In this document: positions 7,582 to 13,155 of the stretch, in pieces
Position numbering within the stretch: position 1 is the first letter of the stretch
Layout of the letters: each line of letters starts with the position of its first letter
Source: DATLEX01 sp035525015
Lineage (GTDB): Bacteria > Acidobacteriota > Thermoanaerobaculia > Gp7-AA8
Length of the DNA stretch: 14,450 nucleotides
Assembly (NCBI GenBank): GCA_035525015.1
Contig: DATLFC010000055.1
Location: 1-14,450 of the forward strand
Reading direction: 5' to 3'
The notes under the pieces: generated by a model
Database searches by the model: none
What the model saw: only the letters and a program-made list of their open reading frames with translations
Told to the model about the DNA's origin: nothing
Translations under genes and position numbers: made by a program

Positions 7582-8484
7582 ATGAAAGGCGAGAATCTCC
7601 ACTCCGTTTTCATACTCCTCTTCCTGACCATCGCTCTCTTCTTTCTGGAGTATCAGGACGCGGAACGGTACGCGGCTCTCTTCGCGTTCGATGCCGAGGC
7701 CGTCCTGAGCGGCGAGGTCTGGCGGGTGGTGACCTATCAGTTCACGCAATCGGGACAGGGGTGGTTCAGTTTTCCGAGAGCGATCGTCCTCTTCTTCACG
7801 CTGCTGCTGCTCTACATCATGGGCTCGGCGGTCGAGGAGACGTGGGGCACGCGCCGGTTTCTGACGCTCTTCGCGATCTCCACGATCACGACGGCGGCGG
7901 CGGCGTCGCTGCTCGGCATCGCGCTGCTGGGATCGTATTTCGTGAACTTCTCTCTGCTGTTCGTCTACGCGGCGATGTTCCCGCAGCAGACCTTCTACAT
8001 CTTCGCCATGATCCCGGTACGGATCCAGTGGATCGCCTGGGTTGCGGCGGTGCTGCTCGTGGCAGGCGTGTTCGCCGGCGGCGCAGCGAATACGGCGGCG
8101 CTGGCCGGGTCGATCGCTTCGTATCTCTACTTCGTGCTGCTGCGCGCGCGCGCGATCGCCCCCGTCCCGGCGCCGAGGAGCCAGGAAGAGGAAAGCGAGC
8201 GGGGCATCGACTCGATCGCCATCCGCAATGCGGCGCGCTTCGTCGCCGTCAAGAAGGCGATCGCCACGCGGTCCGAGCCCGACATCGACCGGCTGACCAA
8301 GCAGTTCGAGCGAGACACCGTCCAGGGCGTCAACGTCTGCCCCCCTGCCGACTACAAGCCGGAGAATAACGACGGGTACTGCATCCGCTGCGAAGGATTC
8401 TCCGAGTGCTCGGCGCGCTACCTGGCCATGAACCGTCCGGCGCCGCGCCCGGTGGCGGACGGCGCGGCTGTGGCGGAGACTTGA
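7582..8484 (+). CDS. Rhomboid-like multi-pass membrane protein, probably catalytically inactive, with C-terminal Cys cluster
   Basis: A 300-residue protein with about six membrane segments between residues 8 and 187. Rhomboid-type marks are GEVWRVVTYQF (44-54) and GSAVEETWGTRRFLTLF (81-97). The GxSG serine motif expected before the AMFP turn (131-134) is absent (SYFVNFSLLF instead), and the segment around AGGAANTAALAG (165-176) has no His. It therefore looks like a pseudo-rhomboid rather than a protease. The cytosolic tail carries C253, C267, C270 and C276, spaced C-x13-C-x2-C-x5-C, which could bind zinc or a cluster. I prefer ATG 7582 to the in-frame TTG 7555. The 56-nt gap before it has no clear promoter or terminator. 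The gene stops one base before the inverted heptamer array. Confidence 0.78.
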   Translation: MKGENLHSVFILLFLTIALFFLEYQDAERYAALFAFDAEAVLSGEVWRVVTYQFTQSGQGWFSFPRAIVLFFTLLLLYIMGSAVEETWGTRRFLTLFAISTITTAAAASLLGIALLGSYFVNFSLLFVYAAMFPQQTFYIFAMIPVRIQWIAWVAAVLLVAGVFAGGAANTAALAGSIASYLYFVLLRARAIAPVPAPRSQEEESERGIDSIAIRNAARFVAVKKAIATRSEPDIDRLTKQFERDTVQGVNVCPPADYKPENNDGYCIRCEGFSECSARYLAMNRPAPRPVADGAAVAET

Positions 8485-8565
8485 TTCGTTGTTCGTTGTT
8501 CGTTGTTCGTTGTTCGTTGTTCGTCCCTCCCGCCCGCGAACAACGAACAACGAACAACGAACAAC
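8485..8565. repeat. Inverted heptanucleotide array filling a convergent gap; possible bidirectional terminator
   Basis: The left arm (8485-8524) is period-7, with five perfect TTGTTCG units at 8489-8523. The right arm (8537-8564) is four perfect CGAACAA units, the exact reverse complement. The spacer is 8524-8536, pyrimidine-rich with few A. The arms could form a stem of at least 28 bp in RNA or a DNA cruciform. The array begins right after the stop of the rhomboid-like gene (8484) and ends just before the stop of the convergent zinc-ribbon gene (8566), so it can act on both transcripts. There is no U-tract, so a classic intrinsic terminator is not certain. Confidence 0.9.
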
Positions 8566-9078
8566 CTACTCCGGCTTCGGCGGACCTTCGCCACCACTGC
8601 CCCCACGCCCGCCCCGTCGCCGGCGCCGGAAGCGGCGGCGCTTGCCTGACTCCCCCCCGCCGGTGTTCTCCGCGGCCGGCGGCCTCGGCTGCTGCTGCGG
8701 TGCTGCCTGCTGCTGCGCCTCCTGCGGGCGTCCCGCGCCGCCGCGTCCGCGCCGTCTGCGGCGCCGCGACTTCGACGGCTGCCCGGCGTCGCCCGCCGCC
8801 TCGCGGCGCTGCTGTGGTTGCTGTTGCTGCCGCGACGGCTGCGAGCGCTGAGGCCGTGGACCCCGCCCGGGACGTTGGCCCGGTCCCCCTTTTCGCTCTT
8901 CCTTCCGCTGTCCCCCCTGGCGCCGCTCGAAGTCCTGGACCTTCTTCTCCATGAAGCGGCGGCCCTGCGCCTCTCGCTTCCCGGCCGCTGTGTCATGGCC
9001 GCAATAGGGACAGCGCCGCCATCCCTCGGGGTAAGTTTTCCGGCACTTCGTACAGAGGATGCTTTTCGGCAGCGGCAT
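8566..9078 (-). CDS. Zinc-ribbon protein with long Arg/Gly/Gln-rich disordered tail
   Basis: A 170-residue protein. The N-terminus is a treble-clef or zinc-ribbon-like knuckle: C9-x2-C12-x10-C23-x2-C26, ending CPYCGHD. A short charged helix (about 38-60) follows. The rest is low-complexity: RGG/RG, poly-Arg (six Arg near 104-110), poly-Gln and Pro repeats, ending KPE. The tail is very basic and resembles RGG-type RNA-binding disordered regions; nucleic-acid or ribosome binding is inferred, not shown. I chose ATG 9078 because it sits just before the zinc ribbon. ATG 9093 is in frame but overlaps the -10 box. The candidate TACAAT lies 13 nt upstream, giving a leader of only about 7 nt. No known family name is recognised. 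Confidence 0.72.
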   Translation of the reverse strand: MPLPKSILCTKCRKTYPEGWRRCPYCGHDTAAGKREAQGRRFMEKKVQDFERRQGGQRKEERKGGPGQRPGRGPRPQRSQPSRQQQQPQQRREAAGDAGQPSKSRRRRRRGRGGAGRPQEAQQQAAPQQQPRPPAAENTGGGESGKRRRFRRRRRGGRGGSGGEGPPKPE

Positions 9079-9091
9079 CGAGAATCGGCGC

Positions 9092-9101
9092 ATTGTACAC
9101 T
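9092..9101. promoter_or_regulatory. Overlapping divergent -10 boxes for the zinc-ribbon and PTPS operons
   Basis: The ten bases ATTGTACACT read TACACT on the plus strand (9096-9101), 8 nt before GTG 9110, and TACAAT on the minus strand (9097-9092), 13 nt before ATG 9078. TGTACA (9094-9099) is a palindrome. Two polymerases could not bind both at once, so the two transcripts should be mutually exclusive at any moment. No good -35 is seen on either side. Confidence 0.5.
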
Positions 9102-9109
9102 CGCGATCC

Positions 9110-9685
9110 GTGGCCGAAATCGCCGATGACGAGCGCCGCAAGACGCTGAGAACGCTGCTCGATCTGGCCGCAGGGTCGAGCGCCGCCGACTGCTGGGACG
9201 ACCGACGGGCGGAGAATCTCCTTCGCTCCCAGTCCACGCCGGAGGAGCTCCGCACGCTGGGCGCCAGCGAGGATACGATCGAGCACGTGTTCGGCAAGCG
9301 CGCCCAGGGCCATTTCACGGTTCGCGTCGAAGCGCGCTTCGAATCGGCGCACTACCTGCGCGAGTACCGGGGAATCACCGAGCCGCTGCACGGCCATTCG
9401 TACAAAGTCGAGGCCGACCTCGCCGGGAAGGGTGGCGGCGTCGACGCAGACGACATCGCCGTCGATTTCGTCAGCGCGAAGCGCAAGCTCGAAGAGCTGG
9501 CAAAGCGCCTCGACTACGCGTGTATCAACGACGTGCCGCCGTTCGACGAGATCAATCCGACCGCGGAGAACATCGCCGCCTGGTTCCATCGCGAGCTCTC
9601 GGCGGCGGTGGCGGAGGAGAACGCCGTCGTCACCGCGGTGACGATCTGGGAAGGGCCGGTGAACTCGGTCCGCTACGAGGCCTGA
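9110..9685 (+). CDS. 6-pyruvoyl-tetrahydropterin synthase family protein, PTPS-III-like, with N-terminal extension
   Basis: A 191-residue protein. About 66 residues of mostly helical, charged N-terminal extension precede a PTPS/QueD fold. Zinc ligands are H81 (FESAH), H94 and H96 (LHGHSYK). The catalytic Cys of QueD/PTPS (C-x3-HGH) is absent; Glu91 gives ExxHGH, the mark of PTPS-III enzymes that replace dihydroneopterin aldolase (FolB) in folate synthesis in some bacteria. The usual LDH near the active site reads LDY. Further family marks are VDF (about 117), INPTAENIA and the near-terminal Glu in IWEGP. A role in tetrahydrofolate synthesis is thus likely but unproven; a tailored queuosine enzyme is less likely. 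The GTG 9110 start is chosen for TACACT 8 nt upstream; the ORF could start earlier (9059), but that would cross the promoter. First gene of a three-gene operon. Confidence 0.82.
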   Translation: MAEIADDERRKTLRTLLDLAAGSSAADCWDDRRAENLLRSQSTPEELRTLGASEDTIEHVFGKRAQGHFTVRVEARFESAHYLREYRGITEPLHGHSYKVEADLAGKGGGVDADDIAVDFVSAKRKLEELAKRLDYACINDVPPFDEINPTAENIAAWFHRELSAAVAEENAVVTAVTIWEGPVNSVRYEA

Positions 9686-9686
9686 C

Positions 9687-10193
9687 ATGCGCAAACTTCC
9701 GAATCACACCGCGCTCAAGGAGTGGTCCAGCGTGATCGAGGCGCTGGGCCGCGGAGAGCAGGTCGTGCTGGTCCGCAAGGGAGGTCTCGCCGATCCGGAG
9801 TTCGGCCTGGAGGCGAAGGCGTTCTATCTCTACCCGACCTATTTCCATCAGGGCGAAACCGAGGCGCGCCCCTCCGTCACGGTGACGCACTGGGCCGAGG
9901 CGGTGAGGACGTGGAGAGTGTCGGACGTCGAGCAGCTGGGGCGGATGGAGACGCTGGTTACGATTCCCCGTGAGACGCTCGAGACTCGGTACCGCTTCCG
10001 CCCCGATCAGGCCCTGCACGTCATCGGCGTCCGCGTCTGGCAACTGGAGAGGCCGGTGGAAGTGAAGTTTCAGGAGAAGTACGCCGGCTGTCTCAGCTGG
10101 GTCAGCGTCGACGAAGAGATCGATGTGACCGGGTCGGTTCAGGTGCTGAGAGAGGACGAGCTCGAGGAAAGGCTCTCCGCTGCCGAGAGCTGA
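9687..10193 (+). CDS. DUF1802 family protein
   Basis: A 168-residue cytoplasmic protein with no signal peptide. The DUF1802 pattern is clear: ALKEWSSVIEAL (9-20), GEQVVLVRKGG near 23-33, F-x-L/YLYPTYFHQ (about 47-56), VTVTHWAEA, and a C-terminal LSWVSVDE. These are found in many bacteria; I know of no established function. ATG 9687 lies 1 nt after the PTPS-like stop, so the genes are surely cotranscribed and probably coupled. GTG of the next gene follows 10 nt after its stop. A pterin or folate-linked role would be guesswork from context alone. Confidence 0.88.
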   Translation: MRKLPNHTALKEWSSVIEALGRGEQVVLVRKGGLADPEFGLEAKAFYLYPTYFHQGETEARPSVTVTHWAEAVRTWRVSDVEQLGRMETLVTIPRETLETRYRFRPDQALHVIGVRVWQLERPVEVKFQEKYAGCLSWVSVDEEIDVTGSVQVLREDELEERLSAAES

Positions 10194-10203
10194 GAGCCTG
10201 ACC

Positions 10204-10938
10204 GTGGAGATCATCGCCGTTCTCGTGATGATCGCGGCGGGCGGGGCGCTTGCGATCTTCGCGCTCGTCGCGTACACGCTCTCGCGGAGCGAGCGCGAGA
10301 GGTCCGAGGCCCGTGCGGCGAGCCGCGATGAAGTGGCGTCATCGCTCCTCCATCACGTTCTCGTGGCCGGGGGCGCTTCGCCGGACCAGGCGCTGCGTGA
10401 CGTGCGGCGTCAGGCCGGTCTGGGGGGGAAGGTCACGCGGGGGATCGACGTGGCGAGCTGGGCGGAGTCTTACGCGCGGGCCGCGTCGGTGGAGCAGCGC
10501 ACAATGCTGCTCGAGACGGCGGTACGGCTCGTCGCGCAGAGGGGCCGCCCGGTGCCGCTGCTCCAATACAGCGCGCTTCTCGATCTCAGTTTCGGCCTCG
10601 GTTTCCATACCGATGCGCTGGCCCGGATGCGCGAGGAGTATCGGTTCGAGTATGTCGATCATGCCAAGAACGCGCGGCCGCGTGACGCCGACCGTGCAGG
10701 TGGTGCGACGCCTCTTTTTGTGCGGGATCCGGCCCGGCGCGAGGAATGGCTGCGTGTTCTGGAGATCGAGGGGAGCCCCGACCGGCAGAAGATCATCTCC
10801 GCCTACCGGCGGCTCGCTGCGCGGCACCATCCCGACAAGGTAGGGGACCGCTCGGCGGCGGCGCAGGAGGAGGCCGCGGCGCGCTTCATCGAGATCACGC
10901 GGGCCTACGAGCAGCTGCTCGCCATTTACAGGGATTGA
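10204..10938 (+). CDS. DjlA-like membrane-anchored J-domain co-chaperone
   Basis: A 244-residue protein in the DjlA plan: one N-terminal membrane anchor (about 3-27, EIIAVLVMIAAGG then ALVAY), a charged helix, a central helical region (about 40-160) in the place of the TerB-like domain, and a C-terminal J-domain (about 179-244). The J-domain has WLRVLEIEGSPDRQKIISAY and the HPD motif at H209-P210-D211, so it should stimulate DnaK ATPase at the membrane. GTG 10204 is the start; a weak purine-rich stretch (GAGAG) lies upstream. It is the last gene of the operon. The central domain is my inference from position and length; its sequence is not an obvious TerB match by eye. Confidence 0.82.
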   Translation: MEIIAVLVMIAAGGALAIFALVAYTLSRSERERSEARAASRDEVASSLLHHVLVAGGASPDQALRDVRRQAGLGGKVTRGIDVASWAESYARAASVEQRTMLLETAVRLVAQRGRPVPLLQYSALLDLSFGLGFHTDALARMREEYRFEYVDHAKNARPRDADRAGGATPLFVRDPARREEWLRVLEIEGSPDRQKIISAYRRLAARHHPDKVGDRSAAAQEEAAARFIEITRAYEQLLAIYRD

Positions 10939-10964
10939 TCTTCAGCCGGCAGGCGTGCCATAAT
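10935..10964 (+). promoter_or_regulatory. Sigma-70-like promoter at the end of the J-domain gene
   Basis: TTGATC (10935-10940), an 18-nt spacer and CATAAT (10959-10964), with a TG one base before the -10, match a sigma-70 extended -10 promoter. A start near 10971 would make either a leader of about 310 nt for the sigma factor or a separate small RNA. No good ORF begins close by. Confidence 0.45.
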
Positions 10965-11196
10965 CGCGTTTCGGGAATTTCCGACCGTTCACCGTTTGTT
11001 TACGGCCGGTTCCAGCAGTTCCCTCCAGTAAACCGTAGATTTCACCGTAGACAAGCATTGAACCCCGAATCGATCGAGGACGCCCGTGTCCGATGCCGGT
11101 GACGCGGACGAAGTGACGGCGTCCCGTCGGATCGAGGAGAGGGCCGGCCTGAAGTGCCTTGTTTTTCGAGCTTTCGGGCGAAGTTAGCCGCCGGCA

Positions 11197-11225
11197 GGAA
11201 CTATTTTATTTGCCGCTGCATCTAA
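11197..11225 (+). promoter_or_regulatory. Candidate ECF (sigma-E-like) promoter, possibly autoregulated
   Basis: GGAACT (11197-11202) matches the -35 of RpoE/SigR-type ECF sigmas, and TCTAA (11221-11225) matches the -10, with an 18-nt spacer that is slightly long. It lies about 60-85 nt before the ECF start codon, fitting an autoregulatory loop. Confidence 0.45.
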
Positions 11226-11239
11226 GGATGCATGCGGCA
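11211..11239 (+). other. Strong hairpin over the candidate -10 of the ECF gene
   Basis: TGCCGCTGCATC (11211-11222) pairs with GATGCATGCGGCA (11227-11239) around a TAAG loop, leaving one bulged base. It overlaps the candidate -10, so it could be an operator; if transcription starts further upstream (10971), it would be a stem in the 5' leader. Confidence 0.6.
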
Positions 11240-11281
11240 CGGAGTGTGAAGTTTTCCACGAATGCCCAGCACGGAGAAAGC

Positions 11282-12061
11282 ATGAAGACCGCGGTCGCCA
11301 ACGAGCACGAGCAGGGGTGGGACTTCGAGAAGGCAGCGATGCCTTACGTCGATTCCCTCTACAACACGGCTTATCGCATGACGAGGAACTCCGAGGACGC
11401 GGAGGATCTCGTGCAGGAGACGTATCTGAAGGCGTACAAGTACTACGACAAGTTCGAGGAAGGTACGAACTTCAAGGCGTGGCTCTTCAAGATCATGAAG
11501 AACACGTTCATCAACAACTACCGGAAGAAGAAGCTGACGCCGCACAAGATCGACTTCTCGGAGATCGAGGAGTCGTACGAGCGGGTGATTCAGAAGAACG
11601 CGCCGGATCTCATCAAGGATCCGGAGACGGACATCTTCCAGGACATGATGGACGAGGACGTCAAGCGCGCCCTCGACTCGCTCCCGCACGACTACAAGAT
11701 GGTCGTTCTCCTTGCTGACATCGAAGGCTTCTCCTACAAGGAGATCGCCGAGATCCTCGACTGCCCCGTCGGTACCGTGATGTCGCGCCTCTACCGCGGA
11801 AGAAAAATGCTCGAGCGGACGCTGCTCGAGTACGCGCGCAAGTACGGGTACATCCGCGGTGGCGCCGAGCCCGCCAAGATGCGATCGCGCAAGGACGAGA
11901 CGAAGGGACGGAAGAAGAAGGAGTCGGCCGACGACGAGCCGGAAACGACCGAACCCGAGGACAACGAGGAAGAAGCTCTTTTCGCCGGAGCGCCCGAGGA
12001 GGAAGAGTTCGACGAGTTCGAGGTCGAAGAAGAGGAAGAAGAGCGCTTCGAGATCGAGTAA
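11282..12061 (+). CDS. ECF RNA polymerase sigma factor with acidic C-terminal tail
   Basis: A 259-residue sigma-70-family protein of the ECF type. Region 2 (about 20-85) has DAEDLVQETYLKAYKYYDKFE and FKAWLFKIMKNTFINNYRKKK; region 4 (about 125-185) has LPHDYKMVVLLADIEGFSYKEIAEIL then PVGTVMSRLYRGRKML, the helix-turn-helix that reads the -35. It is closest in feel to RpoE/SigR-type factors. About 65 extra residues follow region 4: a Lys/Arg-rich stretch (199-213), then an acidic tail (about 216-259) with runs of Glu. ATG 11282 has GGAG 5 nt upstream; the longer ORF from 11159 is rejected. The anti-sigma lies 91 nt downstream. It likely controls a stress regulon, redox or zinc if it behaves like SigR, and possibly itself. 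Confidence 0.93.
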   Translation: MKTAVANEHEQGWDFEKAAMPYVDSLYNTAYRMTRNSEDAEDLVQETYLKAYKYYDKFEEGTNFKAWLFKIMKNTFINNYRKKKLTPHKIDFSEIEESYERVIQKNAPDLIKDPETDIFQDMMDEDVKRALDSLPHDYKMVVLLADIEGFSYKEIAEILDCPVGTVMSRLYRGRKMLERTLLEYARKYGYIRGGAEPAKMRSRKDETKGRKKKESADDEPETTEPEDNEEEALFAGAPEEEEFDEFEVEEEEEERFEIE

Positions 12062-12133
12062 ACCGGCGGCCCAGGGAGCCTGGAATCTTGGCTCACCCTT
12101 CGTAGTTGCAGCATGCCGAGTGTCGTCACTTCA

Positions 12134-12148
12134 CCAGGCAGGAAGGGA
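12134..12148 (+). promoter_or_regulatory. Leader element CCAGGCAGGAA shared with the small gene at 13156
   Basis: CCAGGCAGGAA followed by GGG ends a few bases before ATG 12153. The same 11 bases occur at 13134-13144, before ATG 13156. It contains the ribosome site; whether the extra conservation is regulatory or chance is unclear. Confidence 0.35.
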
Positions 12149-12152
12149 CCCC

Positions 12153-12395
12153 ATGCTGTGTCGCGACGTGAAGCGCGTTGTCTACTTCTTCCTCGACGGC
12201 TCGCTCGGCAAGCACAAGCAGACCGATTTCGACAGCCATCTGCGTCTGTGCCCCGATTGCGAATCGCGCACGAAGCTCCACAGGCGTCTGCGTGAATTCT
12301 TCCGAACGCGCGTCGAGCGTCTATCCGCACCCGACCGGCTGAAGACCAGACTGACGCGTTCGATTCGCGCATTCCGCGCCGAATGGTCGCGGTGA
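12153..12395 (+). CDS. Zinc-binding (ZAS/RsrA-like) anti-sigma factor
   Basis: An 80-residue soluble protein with no membrane segment. It carries C3, then H29-x3-C33-x2-C36, the HxxxCxxC motif of ZAS anti-sigma factors, with the LDG turn (14-16) and basic C-terminal helices typical of the zf-HC2 fold. RsrA and relatives hold their ECF sigma until oxidation or loss of zinc frees it; the C3/C33/C36 set makes redox sensing possible here. ATG 12153 has GGAAGGG (12141-12147) as ribosome site. It directly follows the ECF gene, so the pair very likely forms a sigma/anti-sigma switch. The ORF opens earlier in frame, but that would run into the sigma gene in another frame. Confidence 0.88.
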   Translation: MLCRDVKRVVYFFLDGSLGKHKQTDFDSHLRLCPDCESRTKLHRRLREFFRTRVERLSAPDRLKTRLTRSIRAFRAEWSR

Positions 12396-12400
12396 TCGCT

Positions 12401-12406
12401 TACAAT
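12401..12406 (+). promoter_or_regulatory. Candidate -10 box (TACAAT) for the ITPase gene
   Basis: TACAAT lies just past the anti-sigma stop and ends 8 nt before GTG 12415. There is no Shine-Dalgarno sequence and no clear -35. A leaderless or nearly leaderless mRNA is likely. Confidence 0.45.
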
Positions 12407-12414
12407 CCGCGCGC

Positions 12415-13026
12415 GTGACGAGCCGCGGTACTGACGAGCCTCTGATCCTCGTCTCCACCAATCCCAACAAAGGCATCGAAGCCGAACGGATCCTCGGGAT
12501 TCCGCTGCTGCGCGTTTCGCTCGTCCTGCCGGAGATTCAGGCGCGATCGGTCGAAGAGGTGACCCGGCACAAACTCGAGACGGCAAGGACTCGCAACTAC
12601 GGCCGGCTCATCGTCGAGGATGTCGGCCTCGGGTTCGACGAGCTCGGCAATTTCCCCGGACCCTACGTCCGTTGGCTGCTCGAAGCCGCCGGCGGCAGGG
12701 GGCTCGCGGCGGTTGCCTATGCCCTGAACAATCGTGCCGCGAGAGCGCAATGCTGCGTCGCCTACTGGGATGGATCCGAAGGGCACGTCTTCACGGGCGA
12801 GACGACGGGCGAAGTCCTGGTGCAGCCCCGCGGCGATCAGCATTTCGGGTGGGATGCCTGGTTTCAGCCGGCCGGCTCGGCAAAGACGTTCGCGGAGATG
12901 AGCGACGACGAGAAGGATGCGCTCTCGCATCGTGGCAAGGCCTACCGTCAGCTCGCCGCACACCTTCGCGAGGCTTCGAACGCCCCCCACCCTGGACAAA
13001 GCGGTCCCAAATCAAGACACCGCTGA
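12415..13026 (+). CDS. Ham1-family XTP/dITP (inosine triphosphate) pyrophosphatase, ITPA-like
   Basis: A 203-residue enzyme predicted to hydrolyse ITP, dITP and XTP to the monophosphates, cleaning the nucleotide pool. Marks: STNPNK (14-19) at the nucleotide site, EDVGLGFDELGNFPGPYVRW (68-87), FGWDAWFQP, TFAEMSDDEK and SHRGKA near the C-terminus. EDxxLxF...PGPYxxW and FGWD resemble archaeal/eukaryotic ITPA more than bacterial RdgB (EDSGL...PGxxSAR, GYDP). The usual EKN before SHR reads EKD. The C-terminal 15 residues are low-complexity. GTG 12415 was chosen for the TACAAT 8 nt upstream; it is 19 nt after the anti-sigma stop and probably a separate transcript. Confidence 0.88.
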   Translation: MTSRGTDEPLILVSTNPNKGIEAERILGIPLLRVSLVLPEIQARSVEEVTRHKLETARTRNYGRLIVEDVGLGFDELGNFPGPYVRWLLEAAGGRGLAAVAYALNNRAARAQCCVAYWDGSEGHVFTGETTGEVLVQPRGDQHFGWDAWFQPAGSAKTFAEMSDDEKDALSHRGKAYRQLAAHLREASNAPHPGQSGPKSRHR

Positions 13027-13034
13027 AGCGTTCT

Positions 13035-13048
13035 CATCCGCAAGGATG
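13035..13048 (+). terminator. Small GNRA-loop hairpin after the ITPase gene
   Basis: CATCC-GCAA-GGATG forms a 5-bp stem with a GCAA loop, 8 nt after the stop. There is no U-tract, so it is a weak terminator candidate only. Confidence 0.25.
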
Positions 13049-13155
13049 CGCAACACTTCCCGCAACCCCTTCGTATCCAGTAGTTGAGGATCGCCTGTTG
13101 CGACGCAAAACGTGGCAGGCCGCTTGAAGTCTCCCAGGCAGGAAAGGGGAAAACG

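Larger units (their letters stand above)
10939..11281. other. 343-nt intergenic region before the sigma factor
   Basis: No convincing protein gene here. It holds a sigma-70-like promoter (10935-10964); an ACCGTTCACCG motif (10985-10995) also seen in the array at 13302-13356; a direct repeat of CCGTAGA (about 11033-11051); GC-rich complementary stretches near 11087-11125; an ECF-like promoter (11197-11225); and a strong hairpin (11211-11239). A GTG near 11087 could open a 33-codon ORF ending near 11190, but it has no ribosome site and no recognisable domain. Confidence 0.5.

Noticed and set aside
7402..8557. Minus ORFs starting in the heptamer array (translations with repeated TTNNEQR or FVVR)
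   Set aside because: The repeats come from translating the 7-nt array; the rest is a shadow of the rhomboid-like gene.
8485..8565. CRISPR array
   Set aside because: Units are 7 nt with no spacers and are inverted about a centre, unlike a CRISPR repeat-spacer pattern.
11159..11281. N-terminal extension of the ECF sigma factor from 11159
   Set aside because: It would run through the ECF-like promoter and the hairpin; ATG 11282 has a good ribosome site and a normal ECF N-terminus.
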